Of a stretch of DNA of 36,633 nucleotides, positions 1 through 9,663 are shown one piece after another; the stretch's first letter is position 1; the number at the start of each line of letters is the position of its first letter. Origin of the DNA: Burkholderia sp. Bp9143 (GTDB taxonomy: Bacteria; Pseudomonadota; Gammaproteobacteria; Burkholderiales; Burkholderiaceae); assembly GCF_003853645.1 (NCBI RefSeq), contig NZ_QTPO01000070.1, positions 1 through 36,633 on the forward strand, written 5' to 3'. The notes beneath the pieces were generated by a model. It was not told where the DNA came from and made no database searches. It was given only the letters and a program-made list of their open reading frames with translations. The translations under genes were made by a program, and so were the position numbers.

Positions 1-77
1 GCCGCGACCTTCGCGAGCGAGCCGCCGAATTTGCCGACCGCGGTCCGCGCGGCCGATACGATCACTACGTCCGTCAT
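1..77 (-). CDS. Acetyl-CoA acetyltransferase (thiolase), N-terminal fragment cut by window edge
   Basis: Reading the minus strand from the ATG at 77, the first 25 codons give MTDVVIVSAARTAVGKFGGS and continue off the window. This is the canonical start of biosynthetic thiolases (PhaA/AtoB type), which condense two acetyl-CoA into acetoacetyl-CoA, the first step of polyhydroxybutyrate synthesis and also part of short-chain acyl-CoA metabolism. An AGGAAC stretch lies about 5-10 bases upstream of the ATG as a ribosome site. The catalytic cysteine and histidine lie outside the window, so activity cannot be judged. The phasin gene just upstream on the same strand favours a PHA role, but a general AtoB/BktB-type thiolase is equally possible from this fragment. 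Confidence 0.85.
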   Translation of the reverse strand, partial: MTDVVIVSAARTAVGKFGGSLAKVA

Positions 78-320
78 GTTCTGTTCCTGCATTGAAATCA
101 GTGGGTCGATCCGTATTGCATGCCCGTGCCGGTACGGCGCGGCGGCCGACGACGGCGCGTGGGCGCCACGCGGCCCGCGATGCGGCTGCACGTTCGCGCG
201 CTCGTGGCGCCGCCCATCAGCCCGCCCCGGCCATGCCCCGGGCACGCCGCGGCAAGGCGGACGTTCGCCGGTCGCCACGCGGCACACGCAGCGGCCGGCG
301 CCATCCGGCGCCGTTCAATC

Positions 321-342
321 GTGTCGCGCCTGCGCGCGACAC
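321..342 (-). terminator. Stem-loop just downstream of the phasin gene
   Basis: A perfect 9-bp stem (GTGTCGCGC/GCGCGACAC, loop CTGC) begins 4 bases after the phasin stop. A second short hairpin, GGCGCC-ATCC-GGCGCC, follows at 297-312. Neither is followed by a T-run, so this may be a Rho-type end, an mRNA-stabilising hairpin or an attenuator between phasin and thiolase rather than a classical intrinsic terminator. Confidence 0.4.
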
Positions 343-346
343 GCGG

Positions 347-928
347 TCATGCAGCCGATTCGCGCGAAGCGGCTTCCTTGCGTGCGGCAGCCGCGGTCTG
401 CTTGGCGCCGCGCGCCGTCGTTTCGCTGACCGCGTCGAAACCGCTTTGCGCGGCCTCGATCGCTTGCCCCGTCGCTGCGCGCACGGAGTCTGCCGCGGCG
501 GTTGCGGCGGACAGCGCCGAATTCAGTGCGGCGACCACCGGGGCCGTACCCGCCGGCGCGTGCTTCGTCAGTTCGCCGAGCACGTCCTTCACGCGCTTGT
601 CGTTCTGCTCGTACTGAACCTGCGCGACCTTCGCCCACTCGGCCTGCGTCGACACCGCGATGTCGAACAGATGGCGGCCGTACGCGACGGCCTTGCCGGC
701 GGCTTCCTGCGGTGCGGCGAACTGCTGTGCGAAGCCCGCTGCCGGGTTGCTCGGATTGAACGCATTCTTCAGCTTGTCCTCGTACTCCTCGAGCGCCGTC
801 TTGGCCGCTTGCACGTTGAGTTCGACAACGGCCTCGAAACCATGAATTGCCGGGCGCGCAATCGCGAACCAGGCGGCGACTCCGGATTGATAATCGGCGG
901 CGAGTTTTTCGGGGGCAAATACGGACAT
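347..928 (-). CDS. phaP: Phasin family protein (PHA granule-associated)
   Basis: The 193-residue product starts MSVFAPEKLAADYQSG and reads as a phasin: an amphipathic, Ala/Glu/Lys-rich helical protein with no signal peptide and no long hydrophobic segment. Phasins coat polyhydroxyalkanoate granules in the cytoplasm, limit their coalescence and influence their size. The pattern of an N-terminal region followed by a conserved helical stretch around residues 40-120 (FEAVVELNVQAAKTALEEYE) and an Ala-rich tail ending AARKEAASRESAA fits the family (usually about 180-200 residues). I chose the ATG at 928 over an in-frame ATG at 1006 because AGGAG sits 8-9 bases upstream of 928 and conservation-like sequence begins there. 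The thiolase downstream and the ParA upstream are on the same strand. The gene symbol is by family; paralogues are common in Burkholderia. Confidence 0.85.
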   Translation of the reverse strand: MSVFAPEKLAADYQSGVAAWFAIARPAIHGFEAVVELNVQAAKTALEEYEDKLKNAFNPSNPAAGFAQQFAAPQEAAGKAVAYGRHLFDIAVSTQAEWAKVAQVQYEQNDKRVKDVLGELTKHAPAGTAPVVAALNSALSAATAAADSVRAATGQAIEAAQSGFDAVSETTARGAKQTAAAARKEAASRESAA

Positions 929-1385
929 CGGGCACGCTCCTGTTGGCAATGCGAGAGACGACGTAAAGAAAATGGAAGTCAGTTCGAAGCCTGCTTCCTT
1001 ATTCACAACTCCCGGACGCTATTGCGTGCGGGAAGTCGAGAATCGTCATTCTAGATGCATCAATTGTCAATTAAATGGCATTAATGCTAGGTAAAAACCC
1101 TTACCCTCGAGAAGGACGCCTCTCGATCGTTGGCCGCACATGAAGGGGCCGTGTTGCAACCCATTGCCCCGAAACGATTTTTACTTTTTTACAGCGTAGC
1201 GCACCGCAGCCATCCGTAATATTTACCCCATCATTATTTCCGTTATTAGAAAAGAGGTATGTATTGAAAATGGATGCGACGGCCGATGTAATCGTTTTTC
1301 CAGATTTATTTTGAAATCGTTACCGGGATTATTAATGACAAATTCAATGATCGTATAAATTACCGGAGGGACTGCGGCGATACCC
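929..1385. other. A+T-rich intergenic region between parA and the phasin gene
   Basis: There is no credible gene in these 457 bases. The block 1010-1375 is visibly richer in A and T than anything around it, with runs such as TTTTTACTTTTTT near 1180-1191 and ATTATTAATGACAAATTC near 1331-1348. It must hold the phasin promoter. On the minus strand a TTGACA (1070-1065) is a possible -35, but the base run 17 positions later (GACGAT) is a poor -10, so I do not name a promoter. No T-tailed hairpin ending parA could be identified with confidence. Confidence 0.6.
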
Positions 1386-2150
1386 TCACCCGACCAGTTC
1401 GCGATGCAGCGCGCGAAATTCCTGCGCGAGCTTGTGCGCCGGTTCGAGATGGATCACCGGCGTCGACTGCTGATGCGACTCGCGGATCTTCACCGATGCC
1501 GACAGCCGCGACGCCAGCACCGGCAATCCTTCCTCGACGAGTTCGTCGACCAGCCGCTGCGGCAGGCTCGCGCGCGGCTGGAACTGGTTGATGACGATCC
1601 CTTCGACCTCGAGCGCCGCGTTATGGTCCTGCTGGATTTCCTTCACGTTCTCGAGCAGCGTGTAGAGCGCGCGGCGCGAGAAGTCGTCGCAGTCGAACGG
1701 AATCAGGCAGCGCTCGACCGCGATCAGCGCCGAGCGCGTGTAGAAGTTCAGCGCGGGCGGCGTGTCGATGTAGACGGCATCGTAGGTGTCGAGCTCGTTG
1801 AGCGCGTCGCGCAGCTTGTAGATCTTGTAGCGCGACTCGAGCTTGCCGTGCAGCGTGTCGAGGTCCGGATGCGCGGGCATCACGTCGAGCCCGTCGAACG
1901 GCGTCGGATGGATGAACGACGCGACGTCGACCGGCCGGAAGTTGAACGTCAGCGCGGTCTCGAAGAATCCGGCGACGCCGGGATGCGCGTCGATCGCGCG
2001 GTCGCCGAGCAGGTAGCGCGTGGAATTCGCCTGCGCGTCGAGGTCGATGACGAGGGTGCGCAGCCCTTCGCTCGCGCTGATCGCCGCCAGGTTGCAGACG
2101 ATCGTCGACTTGCCCACACCGCCCTTCTGGTTGAATACGACCCGCCGCAT
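1386..2150 (-). CDS. Orphan ParA/MinD-family ATPase
   Basis: The 254-residue protein has the deviant Walker A box KGGVGKST at residues 9-16, including the signature lysine K9 and the P-loop lysine K14. It also has a switch I/Walker A' region VIDLDAQANST near residues 34-44 and the Walker B-like YIDTPPAL in the middle. ParA ATPases dimerise on nucleoid DNA with ATP and position cargo such as plasmids, chromosome origins, carboxysomes or chemoreceptors. It has no N-terminal DNA-binding domain of the plasmid type Ia kind. No parB, no centromere-like repeats and no chromosomal gid/par neighbours are present, so it is an orphan. It sits directly upstream of a phasin on the same strand, 457 bases apart. 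The ATG at 2150 is preceded by a strong AAGGAG, which fixes the start. Cargo is unknown. Confidence 0.88.
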   Translation of the reverse strand: MRRVVFNQKGGVGKSTIVCNLAAISASEGLRTLVIDLDAQANSTRYLLGDRAIDAHPGVAGFFETALTFNFRPVDVASFIHPTPFDGLDVMPAHPDLDTLHGKLESRYKIYKLRDALNELDTYDAVYIDTPPALNFYTRSALIAVERCLIPFDCDDFSRRALYTLLENVKEIQQDHNAALEVEGIVINQFQPRASLPQRLVDELVEEGLPVLASRLSASVKIRESHQQSTPVIHLEPAHKLAQEFRALHRELVG

Positions 2151-2297
2151 TGTGTCTCCTTCGATCGAAACGTCGAAAGAACAAGCTTAGCCGGTCAATC
2201 GTGGCGGCCACGTGACATCCGTCAGATACACGTGAATGGACCCGGCACGTAACGGTTGAAGGGCACGCGGCCACCATAAATGGAAGTGGCCGAAATG

Positions 2298-2326
2298 TTG
2301 CGGTGCCGCATCCGAGTCGCTATACT
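2298..2326 (+). promoter_or_regulatory. Predicted sigma-70 promoter of the 74-codon gene
   Basis: TTGCGG (2298-2303) and TATACT (2321-2326) are separated by exactly 17 bases, giving a good housekeeping-type promoter with transcription expected near 2333. An inverted repeat TAGGG-AAAA-CCCTA (2327-2340) covers the expected start site. Confidence 0.6.
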
Positions 2327-2340
2327 TAGGGAAAACCCTA
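2327..2340. repeat. Inverted repeat TAGGG-AAAA-CCCTA over the predicted start site
   Basis: A perfect 5-bp inverted repeat with an AAAA spacer lies immediately after the -10 element, where a repressor would block initiation. Its symmetry and position are seen directly; an operator function is inference. Confidence 0.45.
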
Positions 2341-2363
2341 GTCAAGCTTGCCAAGGAGCAATC

Positions 2364-2588
2364 GTGTACCCCGTATTCTCGTTCCTGATGGATATGCTGC
2401 CGGGCCGCAGCACGGCTTCGTTTGCGCCCGCGGCAAAAGTGAACCGCGTCACACTCACGGGCACGGTTGACCGCAGCGATGGCGTAGTCCTGTCGATCGA
2501 CGGCAGCGACGCCCTGGTCCGGTGGCCGAAGGGCGGAAAGTCCGTTGAGCGCGTCAGCAATCTGGTCGCGATTGTGACGGAAGCGTAA
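2364..2588 (+). CDS. Small hypothetical protein, 74 aa
   Basis: The GTG at 2364 is preferred because AAGGAG lies at 2353-2358, 5 bases before it, and a promoter ends near 2326. A longer in-frame reading from 2280 would begin upstream of that promoter. The product (MYPVFSFLMDMLPGRSTASF...) has a short hydrophobic N-terminus and then a basic, beta-prone segment ending VRWPKGGKSVERVSNLVAIV. I do not recognise the family. It has no cysteine pair, nucleotide motif or obvious transmembrane helix. It is divergent from the orphan ParA across a 213-base gap, so shared control is possible, but no functional link can be shown. Confidence 0.65.
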   Translation: MYPVFSFLMDMLPGRSTASFAPAAKVNRVTLTGTVDRSDGVVLSIDGSDALVRWPKGGKSVERVSNLVAIVTEA

Positions 2589-3213
2589 TTCGTTTTTTCT
2601 CCGGCGCGCTCGGCGCCAGTCTTGCGGACGGACAGACAACGCCTCGACACGTAGCACCCGACCCGCCTCGCCCCATGTGATGGTTTGGATGGGACTGCAA
2701 CGGTTCCGCGCGTGATACGGTTGCGCCAAACTGCGTCACGCCAGGTATCCCGTCGTCCGGATCGCCGACGTAGACGCAACCGACGTCTGATCCATCGCAC
2801 ACCATGACGATGCACGTCCCCTGAGCGGGGGAATCGTTTCAAGCTCCTCCCCCTTCAATGGGGCCGGTGCGCAACCGCTCATCCCCGCCTTCACGACGCC
2901 AGTCATGGCGTTCATCGCGATCGCTTGAAGCTCGGTCCAATTTCAACCGTCGACATCGGCGCCGGTTCAACGTGGACACGCGGCGCCATTGCATCGATGG
3001 TGCTGCCGAAGGCCTCGGCCGATGCCATCGGAACTTCACGAATTGCGTATCGGGTCTCGCCAGCCCCCATTCCGCGAACGGAACCCATCCGATCAGGCGC
3101 GCTCCACCCGGATCGAAAAACGCGTAAACGAAAAAAGACCCGAAGATCCAGGCCAAATCGCTGATTCAGCTCGGAAATTCGGGCCCCTCCGCACCCCAGG
3201 AACCAACGTTCCG
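2589..3213. other. Gene-poor stretch of 625 bases upstream of the ssb 3' end
   Basis: Open frames exist on both strands but none has a ribosome site, Burkholderia-like codon bias or a recognisable family, and their translations are Arg/Ser/Pro-rich as expected for shadow frames. A GGCGC-GCTCG-GCGCC hairpin lies near 2611-2625 without a T-run. Nothing resembling a tRNA, known riboswitch or repeat family was seen. The stretch may be a decayed gene. Confidence 0.5.
3131..3183 (-). terminator. Possible intrinsic terminator after ssb
   Basis: On the minus strand downstream of ssb, CCCGAA (3183-3178) can pair with TTCGGG (3144-3139). A nested GCTGA-A-TCAGC is inside the loop, and TCTTTTTT follows. 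The loop is long, so the structure is less certain than the T-run. Confidence 0.45.
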
Positions 3214-3762
3214 TCAGAACGGGATATCGTCGTCCATCTCGTCGAAGCCACCGCCTGCCGGTGCGCTCGGACGGCTCTGGCCGCCGCCTGCACCGCCGCG
3301 CGGCGCGCCGCCGGCACGACCGCCGCCACCGCCGCGTTCCATCTGTTCGCCGCGGCCGCCACCGCCACCACCGTAGCCGCCGCCGTAGCCGCCTTCGTCA
3401 CCGCCGCCACCGCCGCCGCCCGAACCGCCGCGGCCGCCGAGCATCTGCATCTGGTCGGCGACGATTTCGGTCGAATAGCGATCCTGGCCGTCCTGGCCCT
3501 GCCACTTGCGCGTGCGGATGCGGCCTTCGATATAGACCGACGAACCCTTCTTCAGGTACTCGCTGACGATTTCGGCGAGACGGCCGAAGAACGCGACGCG
3601 GTGCCACTCGGTCATTTCCTTGAAATCGCCGCTTGCCTTGTCCTTGTAGCGATCGGTCGTCGCGAGACGGATGTTCGCAACCGCGTCGCCGCTCGGCAGG
3701 TAACGGACTTCAGGATCGGCGCCGAGATTGCCGACGAGGATGACCTTGTTGACGGATGCCAT
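3214..3762 (-). CDS. ssb: Single-stranded DNA-binding protein SSB
   Basis: The 182-residue protein starts MASVNKVILVGNLGADPEVR, the classic OB-fold start, with W53, F59/F60 and W87 in the positions used to stack on single-stranded DNA in the E. coli protein (W54, F60, W88). Residues about 109-175 are a glycine-rich linker with long Gly runs. The C-terminal tip is DDDIPF, the acidic peptide that recruits replication and repair partners. SSB coats single-stranded DNA as a tetramer during replication, recombination and repair. A GGAG lies upstream of the ATG at 3762. The gene follows an MFS transporter gene on the same strand with a gap of 103 bases. Unlike the E. coli layout, ssb is not immediately divergent from uvrA, because the transporter lies between them. 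Confidence 0.97.
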   Translation of the reverse strand: MASVNKVILVGNLGADPEVRYLPSGDAVANIRLATTDRYKDKASGDFKEMTEWHRVAFFGRLAEIVSEYLKKGSSVYIEGRIRTRKWQGQDGQDRYSTEIVADQMQMLGGRGGSGGGGGGGDEGGYGGGYGGGGGGRGEQMERGGGGGRAGGAPRGGAGGGQSRPSAPAGGGFDEMDDDIPF

Positions 3763-3865
3763 GTGTTTCTCCAGTAAATTCGATGCCGGGCCGCCCGCGA
3801 ATGTCGTCGGAGCAGCCCGCCGGGCAAGCCGGCGAACGCCGCCGGTGCCTGCCCGAAAAGAAGGT

Positions 3866-5053
3866 TCAGGCCTTGCGCGGCGGCGCTTTCATGCTGGCCG
3901 CGATTATAAGCCACGCCGCCACGAGCCCAGAGCACGCATAGAAGACGGTGTTCGCGCCGCCATGCTTCAGCAGCCAGCCGCCCGCGATGCCGCCGAGCGC
4001 GAGCCCGATCGATTGCGTGGTGTTGTAGACGCCCGTGGCCGCACCCTTGCGCGAACCGGGCGCGAGCTTCGACACGAGCGACGGCTGCGACGCTTCCAGA
4101 ATGTTGAAACCCAGGAAGTACACGAACAGGATCGCCGCCACAATGAGGATGGTATGCGGTGCGCTGCCGAGCAACAATTGGCCGATCAGGATAGCCAGAA
4201 TGCCGCCGAGCAGCACGGGCTTCATCTTGCCCCGTTTTTCCGCGACGATGATCGCCGGGACCATCATCACGAACGCGAGCCCCATCACCGGCAGGTAGAC
4301 CTTCCAGTGCGCGGCGACCGGCAGCCCGCCGTCGACCAGCAGGCGCGGCACGACGAGGAACAGCGCCGTCTGCGTCGCGTGCAGCACGAGCACGCCGAAG
4401 TTCAGGCGCAGCAGCTCGCCGTTGTGCAGCACCTCGCCGAACGGCGCCGGCACGTTCACGGGCTTCGCCGCGTCGGGCACGACCCATACCACGACGCCGA
4501 TCGCGAGGATCGACAGCACGCCGACGATCGCGAACAGCCCGCTCATCCCGACCCAGTGGAACACGATCGGCGCGCCGACGATCGCGACCGCGAACGACAC
4601 GCCGATCGAGCCGCCGACCATCGCCATCGCCTTCGTGCGGTTCTGCTCGGAGGTCAGGTCGGCGATGAACGCGAGCACCGCGGACGACACGGCGCCCATC
4701 CCCTGGATCACGCGGCCAAGGATGATCCACGTGATGTCGTGCGCGAACGCGGCGACGAAGCTGCCGAGCGCGAAGATCAGCAGGCCGGTGGCGATCACGG
4801 GCTTGCGGCCGAACTTGTCCGACGCCCACCCGTAGAAGATATATAGCAGCGACTGCGTGACGCCGTAGGCCCCGAGCGCGATACCGACGAGCAGCACGTT
4901 GTCGCCGCCCGGGATGGTTTTCGCGTAGACCGAGAACACCGGCATGATCATGAACAGGCCGAGCATGCGCAGCGCGAAGATCGCCGCGAGCGACGTGGTC
5001 GCGCGCAGTTCGGGCGCACTCATGCGGGAAGACGTGGCGGACGGATTGGACAT
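3866..5053 (-). CDS. MFS transporter, 12-helix, YajR-like without C-terminal domain
   Basis: The 395-residue protein is hydrophobic along its whole length, with about twelve predicted membrane helices. It carries the MFS motif A in the first cytoplasmic loop, GWASDKFGRKP, and a motif-C-like GGSIGVSFAVAIVGAP in helix 5. Such proteins exchange small solutes or drugs against protons across the inner membrane; the substrate cannot be read from sequence. The N-terminal half resembles E. coli YajR, but the ferredoxin-like domain YajR has at its C-terminus is absent. The start is uncertain: ATG at 5053 and ATG at 5023 are both in frame and neither has a good ribosome site. It lies between ssb (same strand, downstream) and divergent uvrA. 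Confidence 0.88.
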   Translation of the reverse strand: MSNPSATSSRMSAPELRATTSLAAIFALRMLGLFMIMPVFSVYAKTIPGGDNVLLVGIALGAYGVTQSLLYIFYGWASDKFGRKPVIATGLLIFALGSFVAAFAHDITWIILGRVIQGMGAVSSAVLAFIADLTSEQNRTKAMAMVGGSIGVSFAVAIVGAPIVFHWVGMSGLFAIVGVLSILAIGVVVWVVPDAAKPVNVPAPFGEVLHNGELLRLNFGVLVLHATQTALFLVVPRLLVDGGLPVAAHWKVYLPVMGLAFVMMVPAIIVAEKRGKMKPVLLGGILAILIGQLLLGSAPHTILIVAAILFVYFLGFNILEASQPSLVSKLAPGSRKGAATGVYNTTQSIGLALGGIAGGWLLKHGGANTVFYACSGLVAAWLIIAASMKAPPRKA

Positions 5054-5275
5054 CGGGAATGAATTTCGAATGATCGGAATGTCCGCCCGGCGGCGGGCGG
5101 CGGAAGATCAGGGCCACCGGCCCGGCAGGCCCGGCAGGCGCTTTCCGGGACGTCACGCAGGCAGCCTGCGGGTCGCCTCGCGCCGCGCGGCGCGGCCGCC
5201 TCCCGGTGTGGACACCGCCTTGCTGCCAGCTGCTGCAAAGGCTGGGGGCCCCCAACGACGGCCTCGAAAAGCCGT

Positions 5276-5281
5276 TATAGT
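5276..5281 (+). promoter_or_regulatory. Possible -10 element of uvrA
   Basis: TATAGT lies 34 bases before the uvrA ATG, giving a leader of about 28 bases, but there is no matching -35 hexamer. In 5054-5315 I found no CTGT-N8-ACAG type LexA site. Confidence 0.35.
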
Positions 5282-5315
5282 AGCAGGTTTGGTTCCCTCC
5301 ATTTTCGCCAGGTTC

Positions 5316-8201
<2,886 letters not shown>

Positions 8202-8214
8202 CACTTTCCGTTCC

Positions 8215-8240
8215 CGCGCGCGGCTGCCCGGCCGCGCGCG
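8215..8240 (+). terminator. Strong G+C hairpin after uvrA
   Basis: A perfect 10-bp stem CGCGCGCGGC/GCCGCGCGCG with loop TGCCCG begins 13 bases after the uvrA stop. There is no T-run directly after it, so it may be a weak or factor-assisted terminator. Confidence 0.4.
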
Positions 8241-8346
8241 CCCGGCGCCCGCGGCGGCGCCGGCCTCATCGTTTTCCCTTCCGCGGTTTTCCCCTCTGCG
8301 TTTACACCACGAGCCAAACAGCCGCGTGGCGGACCATAATGGCAGC

Positions 8347-8352
8347 TATACT
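8347..8352 (+). promoter_or_regulatory. Possible -10 element of the AI-2E family gene
   Basis: TATACT stands about 100 bases before the start codon at 8455. No convincing -35 is spaced correctly, so this is a weak call. Confidence 0.3.
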
Positions 8353-8454
8353 TTACGGTCGTAAGGTTCGCCATCCGCCCCAATCCGGTGCGGCGCCGGC
8401 CGACCGCCGTCCTGCCGCCCACCGCGCGGCACGACACACGAACGACAGGAATCC

Positions 8455-9540
8455 ATGATGGAGAAGCAACAAGAGTCGCGCGACGCGCAGAACCGCGAGC
8501 CGCACCTGCGCAGCGTGCGGCTGACGAGCGACTTCAGCCTGCCGAAGCTGTCGGCGATCGAGATCGGCAGCTACCTGTTCGCCCTGATCGCGATGGTGCT
8601 TGTCATCGAACTCAAGCTGCTGGGCGGGCTGCTGGCCGGCCTGCTGGTCTATCAGCTGATCCACACGATCGCCCCGGCGATCGAACGCCATACCACGAGC
8701 ATGCGCGCGCGCTGGGTCGCCGTCGTGCTGCTGTCGATCGCGATCGTCGGCGGGCTCACGGGCCTGACGATCGGCATCATCGAGCACTTCGAGCAGACGG
8801 TGCCGAACCTGCAGAGCCTGCTCGACCAGCTGATGCAGATCGTCGAGCAGACGCGCGCGCGCACGCCGGCCTGGATCGCGAACCTGCTGCCGGTCGACGT
8901 CGAACAGATGAAGACCAAGGCTGCACTGCTGATGCACTCGCACATGGACCAGCTCCAGCAAGGCGGCAAGAGCGTCGCGCGCGGCTTCGGCCACGTGCTG
9001 TTCGGGATGATCATCGGCGCGATGATCGCGATCGGCGTCGAGCACGGCAAGGTGCGCCGTCCGCTGTCGACCGCGCTCGTCACGCGTGTGTCGCGCTTCG
9101 CCGAGTCGTTCCGCCGGATCGTGTTCGCGCAGATCAAGATCTCGGCGATCAACGCGGCCTTCACCGGCATCTACCTGCTCGTCGCGCTGCCGATCTTCCA
9201 CCAGCGGCTGCCGCTGTCGAAGACGCTCGTGCTCGTCACGTTCATCGTCGGGTTGCTGCCGGTGATCGGCAACCTGATCTCGAACACGCTGATCGTCGCG
9301 GTGTCGCTGTCGGTCAGCATGGGCACCGCGATCGCATCGCTCGCGTTCCTCGTCGTGATCCACAAGCTCGAGTACTTCCTGAACGCGAAGATCATCGGCG
9401 GCCAGATCGAATCGCGCGCATGGGAGTTGCTGCTCGCGATGCTGATCATGGAAGCCGCGTTCGGGCTTCCCGGCGTGATCGCCGCGCCGATCTTCTATGC
9501 ATACCTGAAGCGCGAGCTGTACATGCTGCGGCTGATCTGA
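8455..9540 (+). CDS. AI-2E family transporter (PerM/YdiK-like membrane protein)
   Basis: The 361-residue protein has a short polar N-terminus, a pair of membrane helices at about 40-65 and 80-105, a soluble helical segment at about 110-190 (IEHFEQTVPNLQSLLDQLMQ), then a cluster of helices to the C-terminus, including the conserved FIVGLLPVIGNLISNTL region and the closing GLPGVIAAPIFYAYLK. This is the AI-2E/UPF0118 family of inner-membrane proteins. Family members have been linked to autoinducer-2 export or Na+/H+ exchange; the substrate here is unknown. AGGA lies 4 bases before the ATG at 8455 and 7 bases before a second ATG at 8458, so either may be used. It converges on purU across a shared terminator. 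Confidence 0.85.
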   Translation: MMEKQQESRDAQNREPHLRSVRLTSDFSLPKLSAIEIGSYLFALIAMVLVIELKLLGGLLAGLLVYQLIHTIAPAIERHTTSMRARWVAVVLLSIAIVGGLTGLTIGIIEHFEQTVPNLQSLLDQLMQIVEQTRARTPAWIANLLPVDVEQMKTKAALLMHSHMDQLQQGGKSVARGFGHVLFGMIIGAMIAIGVEHGKVRRPLSTALVTRVSRFAESFRRIVFAQIKISAINAAFTGIYLLVALPIFHQRLPLSKTLVLVTFIVGLLPVIGNLISNTLIVAVSLSVSMGTAIASLAFLVVIHKLEYFLNAKIIGGQIESRAWELLLAMLIMEAAFGLPGVIAAPIFYAYLKRELYMLRLI

Positions 9541-9584
9541 CGCTCCGCACCCGACGCAACCCGACGCCCCGCGCGTCACGCGAT

Positions 9585-9624
9585 AAAAAACGCCGCGCCC
9601 CGTAAAGGGCGCGGCGTTCTTGTT
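9585..9624. terminator. Bidirectional intrinsic terminator between the AI-2E gene and purU
   Basis: A perfect 12-bp stem AACGCCGCGCCC (9589-9600) / GGGCGCGGCGTT (9607-9618) closes a CGTAAA loop. It is preceded by AAAAAA (serving the minus strand) and followed by CTTGTTT (serving the plus strand). It lies exactly between two convergent genes. Confidence 0.88.
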
Positions 9625-9663
9625 TGCAGCAACCGGCAACCGACGGCCGGCGCGAACCGCCGA

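Noticed and set aside
2839..3156. 105-codon minus-strand frame in the gene-poor stretch
   Set aside because: It is rich in Arg and Trp, has no ribosome site or recognisable family, and overlaps the probable ssb terminator.
3264..3440. Short GCC/CCG repeats resembling a tandem repeat array
   Set aside because: These encode the glycine-rich linker of SSB on the minus strand. The repetition is codon-level, not a DNA repeat family.
5054..5315. LexA/SOS operator expected between ssb/uvrA
   Set aside because: No CTGT-N8-ACAG-like palindrome was found by reading both strands.
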